Source: Lachnoclostridium phytofermentans
GTDB lineage: Bacteria; Bacillota; Clostridia; Lachnospirales; Lachnospiraceae
Reading direction: 5' to 3'
Assembly (NCBI GenBank): GCA_003526525.1
Contig: DPVV01000249.1
Span: forward strand, 2,715 to 19,068
DNA: 16,354 bases
Part shown: positions 14,115 to 16,354 of the stretch, in pieces
Position numbering within the stretch: position 1 is the first letter of the stretch
Layout of the letters: each line of letters starts with the position of its first letter
Made by a program: the position numbers and the translations under genes
Notes under the pieces: generated by a model
Told to the model about the DNA's origin: nothing
What the model saw: the letters and a program-made list of their open reading frames with translations, nothing else
Databases searched by the model: none

Positions 14115-14128
14115 GGCGCTAGAGCGCC
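14115..14128 (+). promoter_or_regulatory. GC-rich hairpin before the permease gene
   Basis: GGCGCT and AGCGCC form a perfect 6-bp palindrome around AG (in RNA, five pairs with a 4-nt loop). It sits in the 84-nt gap between ATPase and permease and ends 6 nt before the permease ribosome binding site GAGG (14135-14138). There is no T-tract, so it is more likely an mRNA stability or translation element than a terminator. Confidence 0.45.
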
Positions 14129-14143
14129 AGAAATGAGGTTACT

Positions 14144-14758
14144 ATGTTAGGATTAATAAAAAAAGACCTTTTTACATTAAAAAAACAACTTATCATCATT
14201 ATATTTTTTGCTATATTCTATGGGGCTTTAAGTTTCGCAGAACCAAGTTATTATAGTATGTTTGCTTATATGGTAACGCTTTTTAGTGTCTTTGTCCCCA
14301 TGACTTCTCTTGCTTATGATGACCGTTCTCAGTGGAATAAATACGCAATTACGATGCCAGTTACACGAAAGCAGTTAGTGTATAGTAAATATCTAATAAG
14401 CATACTCGCAATCGGTATTACCGGAGTTCTGTGTCTTGCCCTCTCACTACTTATAGATAAGAGTATTACCGCAGAAAGTCTTGTTACTATAGTTAGTTCT
14501 TTATCAATTGGTATACTTTTTATATCAATCAATATCCCTTTTAACTTTAAGTTTGGAGTTGAGAAAAGCAGATTTATTATAATTGGACTCTTTGGTATTC
14601 CGACCGTACTGATTGTCATCCTTAGTAAAGCAAATGTTCCGCTTCCTAGTGAGGAATTTCTTTTAAAACTAGTACGTTTCCTACCATTTCTCGCTATTGC
14701 TTTACTCATCATCTCTATTTTAATTAGCGTATCCATTGTAGAAAAGAAGGAATATTAG
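14144..14758 (+). CDS. ABC-2 type transporter permease
   Basis: A 204-residue membrane protein with about six transmembrane segments: roughly 16-32, 36-57, 82-104, 110-132, 143-161 and 177-198. Between the second and third is the cytoplasmic stretch with DDRSQWNKYAITMPVTRK (59-76), a hallmark of small ABC-2 permeases. It opens MLGLIKKDLF, as these proteins do. With the preceding ATPase it would form an exporter, probably a homodimer of each. GAGG is 5 nt before the ATG. The gene is the last of the operon and is followed by an intrinsic terminator. The substrate cannot be inferred. Confidence 0.9.
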   Translation: MLGLIKKDLFTLKKQLIIIIFFAIFYGALSFAEPSYYSMFAYMVTLFSVFVPMTSLAYDDRSQWNKYAITMPVTRKQLVYSKYLISILAIGITGVLCLALSLLIDKSITAESLVTIVSSLSIGILFISINIPFNFKFGVEKSRFIIIGLFGIPTVLIVILSKANVPLPSEEFLLKLVRFLPFLAIALLIISILISVSIVEKKEY

Positions 14759-14781
14759 ATAGTATCTTTATGATCTATAAT

Positions 14782-14846
14782 AAAAGCGGATTAAAAGTAA
14801 TAACCTTGGCTAATTTATCCTTGGATATTCCTTTTATCCGCTTTTT
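14782..14846 (+). terminator. Intrinsic terminator of the GntR-ABC operon
   Basis: AAAAGCGGAT (14782-14791) pairs with ATCCGCTTTT (14836-14845), and AAAAG (14793-14797) with CTTTT (14831-14835) beyond one bulged base, making a 15-bp stem with a 33-nt loop. A T-run closes it (14842-14846). It starts 24 nt after the permease stop. The AAGCGGAT core is the same 8-mer as in the repeats at 2500 and 12453, possibly by chance. Confidence 0.75.
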
Positions 14847-14919
14847 GTTTAGCCGTTGTCTTTTTATACTTACTGCAATCTACTTTTTTCATGTCCTACT
14901 CCATTCTCTTTCCATATAC

Positions 14920-15138
14920 CTAGGATATCACTCCATAATCTTTTTTCTCTTCATAAGAAAATAATAACTCTTCTGCACTTAAACACAAAGTTATCAGTAC
15001 GATCTCTTCTCGATCTAATACTAGTTGCTTCCCTTTTCTTCCAATTGAATTTGTGGTAGAATAAAAAAATAAAAGGTAATGCCAAACAAGGTAAAAGCGT
15101 GCTCCACGAACATCCTTTGTCATGAATAACTTTTTCAT
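14920..15138 (-). other. Doubtful minus-strand open frame in a 490-bp gap
   Basis: Between the terminator and ptsI no gene is certain. The best candidate is this frame of 72 codons from the ATG at 15138 (a TTG start four codons earlier is possible). Its middle looks protein-like (RKGKQLVLDREEIVLITLCL), but it lacks a ribosome binding site and starts inside a segment related to 6143-6178, so it may be a relic. The remainder of the gap, including 15151-15240 before ptsI, shows no strong promoter; TTGATA near 15180 is a weak -35 candidate. Confidence 0.3.
15094..15129 (-). repeat. Segment related to 6143-6178
   Basis: Read on the minus strand this shares TTCATGA, GTTCG and GTGGAG blocks, in order, with the complement of 6143-6178. 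In the favoured frames the two encode similar short motifs (LFM, then a basic residue, Gly and Phe at matched spacing). Both copies lie in intergenic DNA. Confidence 0.35.
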
Positions 15139-15250
15139 TTTTATAAGCAATTAATGCCTACGTTAATAAACGCATCATTTGATAGAACAACCATAGAAAT
15201 AACGAATGTACCAATACAATAATCAATATATAACCAAAATGGAGGCTACT

Positions 15251-16354
15251 ATGAATAAATTACACGGTGGTATATCCGCTTTTGAAGGAATAGCGATAGG
15301 ACAAGCATATGTTGTAACAGAAAAGCTCCTCACCATTCCAAAACATCTTTTATTAGAGAATCAACTTTCTTCGGAATACCAAAGATATCTATCTGCGGTA
15401 GAAGAAGTATCAAGTCAATTACTAACCTTACAGGATAGTACCTCAATTCTTGCAGCCCAGGCGGAGCTTGTTCGTGACGAATCCATCATGGATCATGTAA
15501 AACTAGCGATAAACCAAAGGCGAAGCAATGCAGAGCTTGCAGTCTATGAAAGCTATCAGGATTATCTCACTCTCTTTGAACAATCGGAGGATCCTTACCT
15601 AAAAGAGCGTGTTACCGATATCATTGAAGTCAGGGAACTCCTTTTATCTCATTTACAAGGAGTATCTTCCAGACCCTTTGAAAATTTGACCAGACCATCC
15701 ATCATAATCGCGGATGACTTATCCCCCTCAGAAACATTAGCGATTCCCATTAACTTAATAAAAGGACTTATCTTAGGGCAAGGAAGCAGTAATAGTCATA
15801 TTGCTTTGATTGCAAAAAGTCTTGAAATCCCTGCAATTGTAGCAGCAAAAGAGCTCCTCCCACAATTTACAAATGGAGAAGAGCTTATTTTAGATGCCTA
15901 TGAAACAGATATCATACAAAATCCTACTTTGAATCAAAAAGAAGAATATCAAACTAAATTAAGAGAATTTCTTGCTTTAAAAGAGGAGGAGGCTAATCTC
16001 ATATCACTTCCAGTAATAACCTTGACGGGGAAGCCTATTAAGCTATCTGGAAATGCGATGAACTTAGAGGAAGTAGCAAAACTTCGTGAAATTGGATGCC
16101 AACATATTGGAATGTTTCGTAGTGAATTTCTATATCTAAATCGAAACCATTTACCTTCCGAGCAGGAACAATATCAAGCTTATAAAGATATATTGTTACT
16201 TGCTGATGGAGAAGTTACGATACGTACCTTAGATATTGGTGGAGATAAAACGCTTCCTTACTATCCTCTTCCGGCAGAAAATAATCCTTTTTTAGGCTAC
16301 CGTGGAATTAGAATTTACTTAGACCGCGAAGAACTATGGAAGCCACAACTACGT
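15251..16354 (+). CDS. ptsI: Phosphoenolpyruvate-protein phosphotransferase, PTS enzyme I (partial)
   Basis: The first 368 of about 570 residues; the frame is open to the window end. Enzyme I takes phosphate from phosphoenolpyruvate onto a histidine and passes it to HPr, energising all PTS sugar uptake in the cytosol. The phosphorylated residue is His183 in GSSNSHIALIAKS (178-190). The PEP-binding domain shows GMFRSEFLYLNRNHLPSE (287-304, Arg290), TIRTLDIGGDK (323-333, Arg325) and NPFLGYRGIRI (345-355). The phosphohistidine motif is off-consensus: the usual GG-x-TSH and AR read GS-x-NSH and AK. GGAGG (15241-15245) is 5 nt before the ATG. No ptsH (HPr) gene precedes it. A second enzyme I paralogue in the genome is possible. 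Confidence 0.93.
   Translation, partial: MNKLHGGISAFEGIAIGQAYVVTEKLLTIPKHLLLENQLSSEYQRYLSAVEEVSSQLLTLQDSTSILAAQAELVRDESIMDHVKLAINQRRSNAELAVYESYQDYLTLFEQSEDPYLKERVTDIIEVRELLLSHLQGVSSRPFENLTRPSIIIADDLSPSETLAIPINLIKGLILGQGSSNSHIALIAKSLEIPAIVAAKELLPQFTNGEELILDAYETDIIQNPTLNQKEEYQTKLREFLALKEEEANLISLPVITLTGKPIKLSGNAMNLEEVAKLREIGCQHIGMFRSEFLYLNRNHLPSEQEQYQAYKDILLLADGEVTIRTLDIGGDKTLPYYPLPAENNPFLGYRGIRIYLDREELWKPQLR

Noticed and set aside
1..16354. CRISPR arrays, insertion sequences, phage or defence systems
   Set aside because: No regularly spaced repeats, transposase or integrase motifs, or defence-gene families were seen in any frame.

Overview
The window is low-GC, tightly packed Firmicutes DNA. 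Gene content, codon use, strong GGAGG ribosome binding sites and an acidic hypothetical protein of a type I associate with Lachnospiraceae suggest a Lachnospiraceae species, perhaps near Lachnoclostridium (Clostridium) phytofermentans. That placement is inference from memory. I see no rRNA, tRNA, CRISPR array, transposase or phage gene. This looks like chromosomal core DNA with small accessory regulatory modules.

Layout. Bases 1-59 hold the start of an unidentified minus-strand gene. A plus-strand pair follows: tadA (tRNA adenosine deaminase) overlapping by 4 bp with an NrdG2-type radical-SAM activase, then two tandem hairpins and a RimJ/RimL-like acetyltransferase gene with a TTG start. A minus-strand gene for a 469-residue protein (two conserved ends, long Glu/Val-rich middle) converges on it across a perfect 21-bp inverted repeat. 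A divergent plus-strand gene encodes a Uup-like ABC-F ATPase. From 6357 to 12345 everything is on the minus strand: a TetR regulator with an alpha/beta hydrolase, under a near-consensus promoter with a perfect palindromic operator; a tatD-rsmA-acetyltransferase operon with its own consensus-like promoter; a lone 1-phosphofructokinase-type sugar kinase; and a 95-residue unknown. From 12500 onward the genes are on the plus strand: a YtrA-type GntR regulator, an ABC ATPase and an ABC-2 permease, then an intrinsic terminator, and the first 368 codons of PTS enzyme I (ptsI), cut by the window end.

How the genes work together. Two modules look self-regulated. TetR/hydrolase has TTGACTT half-sites around its promoter. 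GntR/ABC has a TGTATATA inverted repeat on its -10 element and a 260-nt structured leader. TatD and RsmA are quality-control and ribosome-maturation genes sharing one transcript. The sugar kinase and enzyme I both belong to PTS sugar metabolism but are 3 kb apart on opposite strands.

I did not find a convincing undescribed multi-gene system. The more interesting signals are small: a dispersed repeat (two copies, 2495 and 12448) whose hairpin is kept by G-U pairs in one RNA strand; a second pair of related intergenic segments (6143 and 15094); two self-regulated promoters; and several structured leaders.
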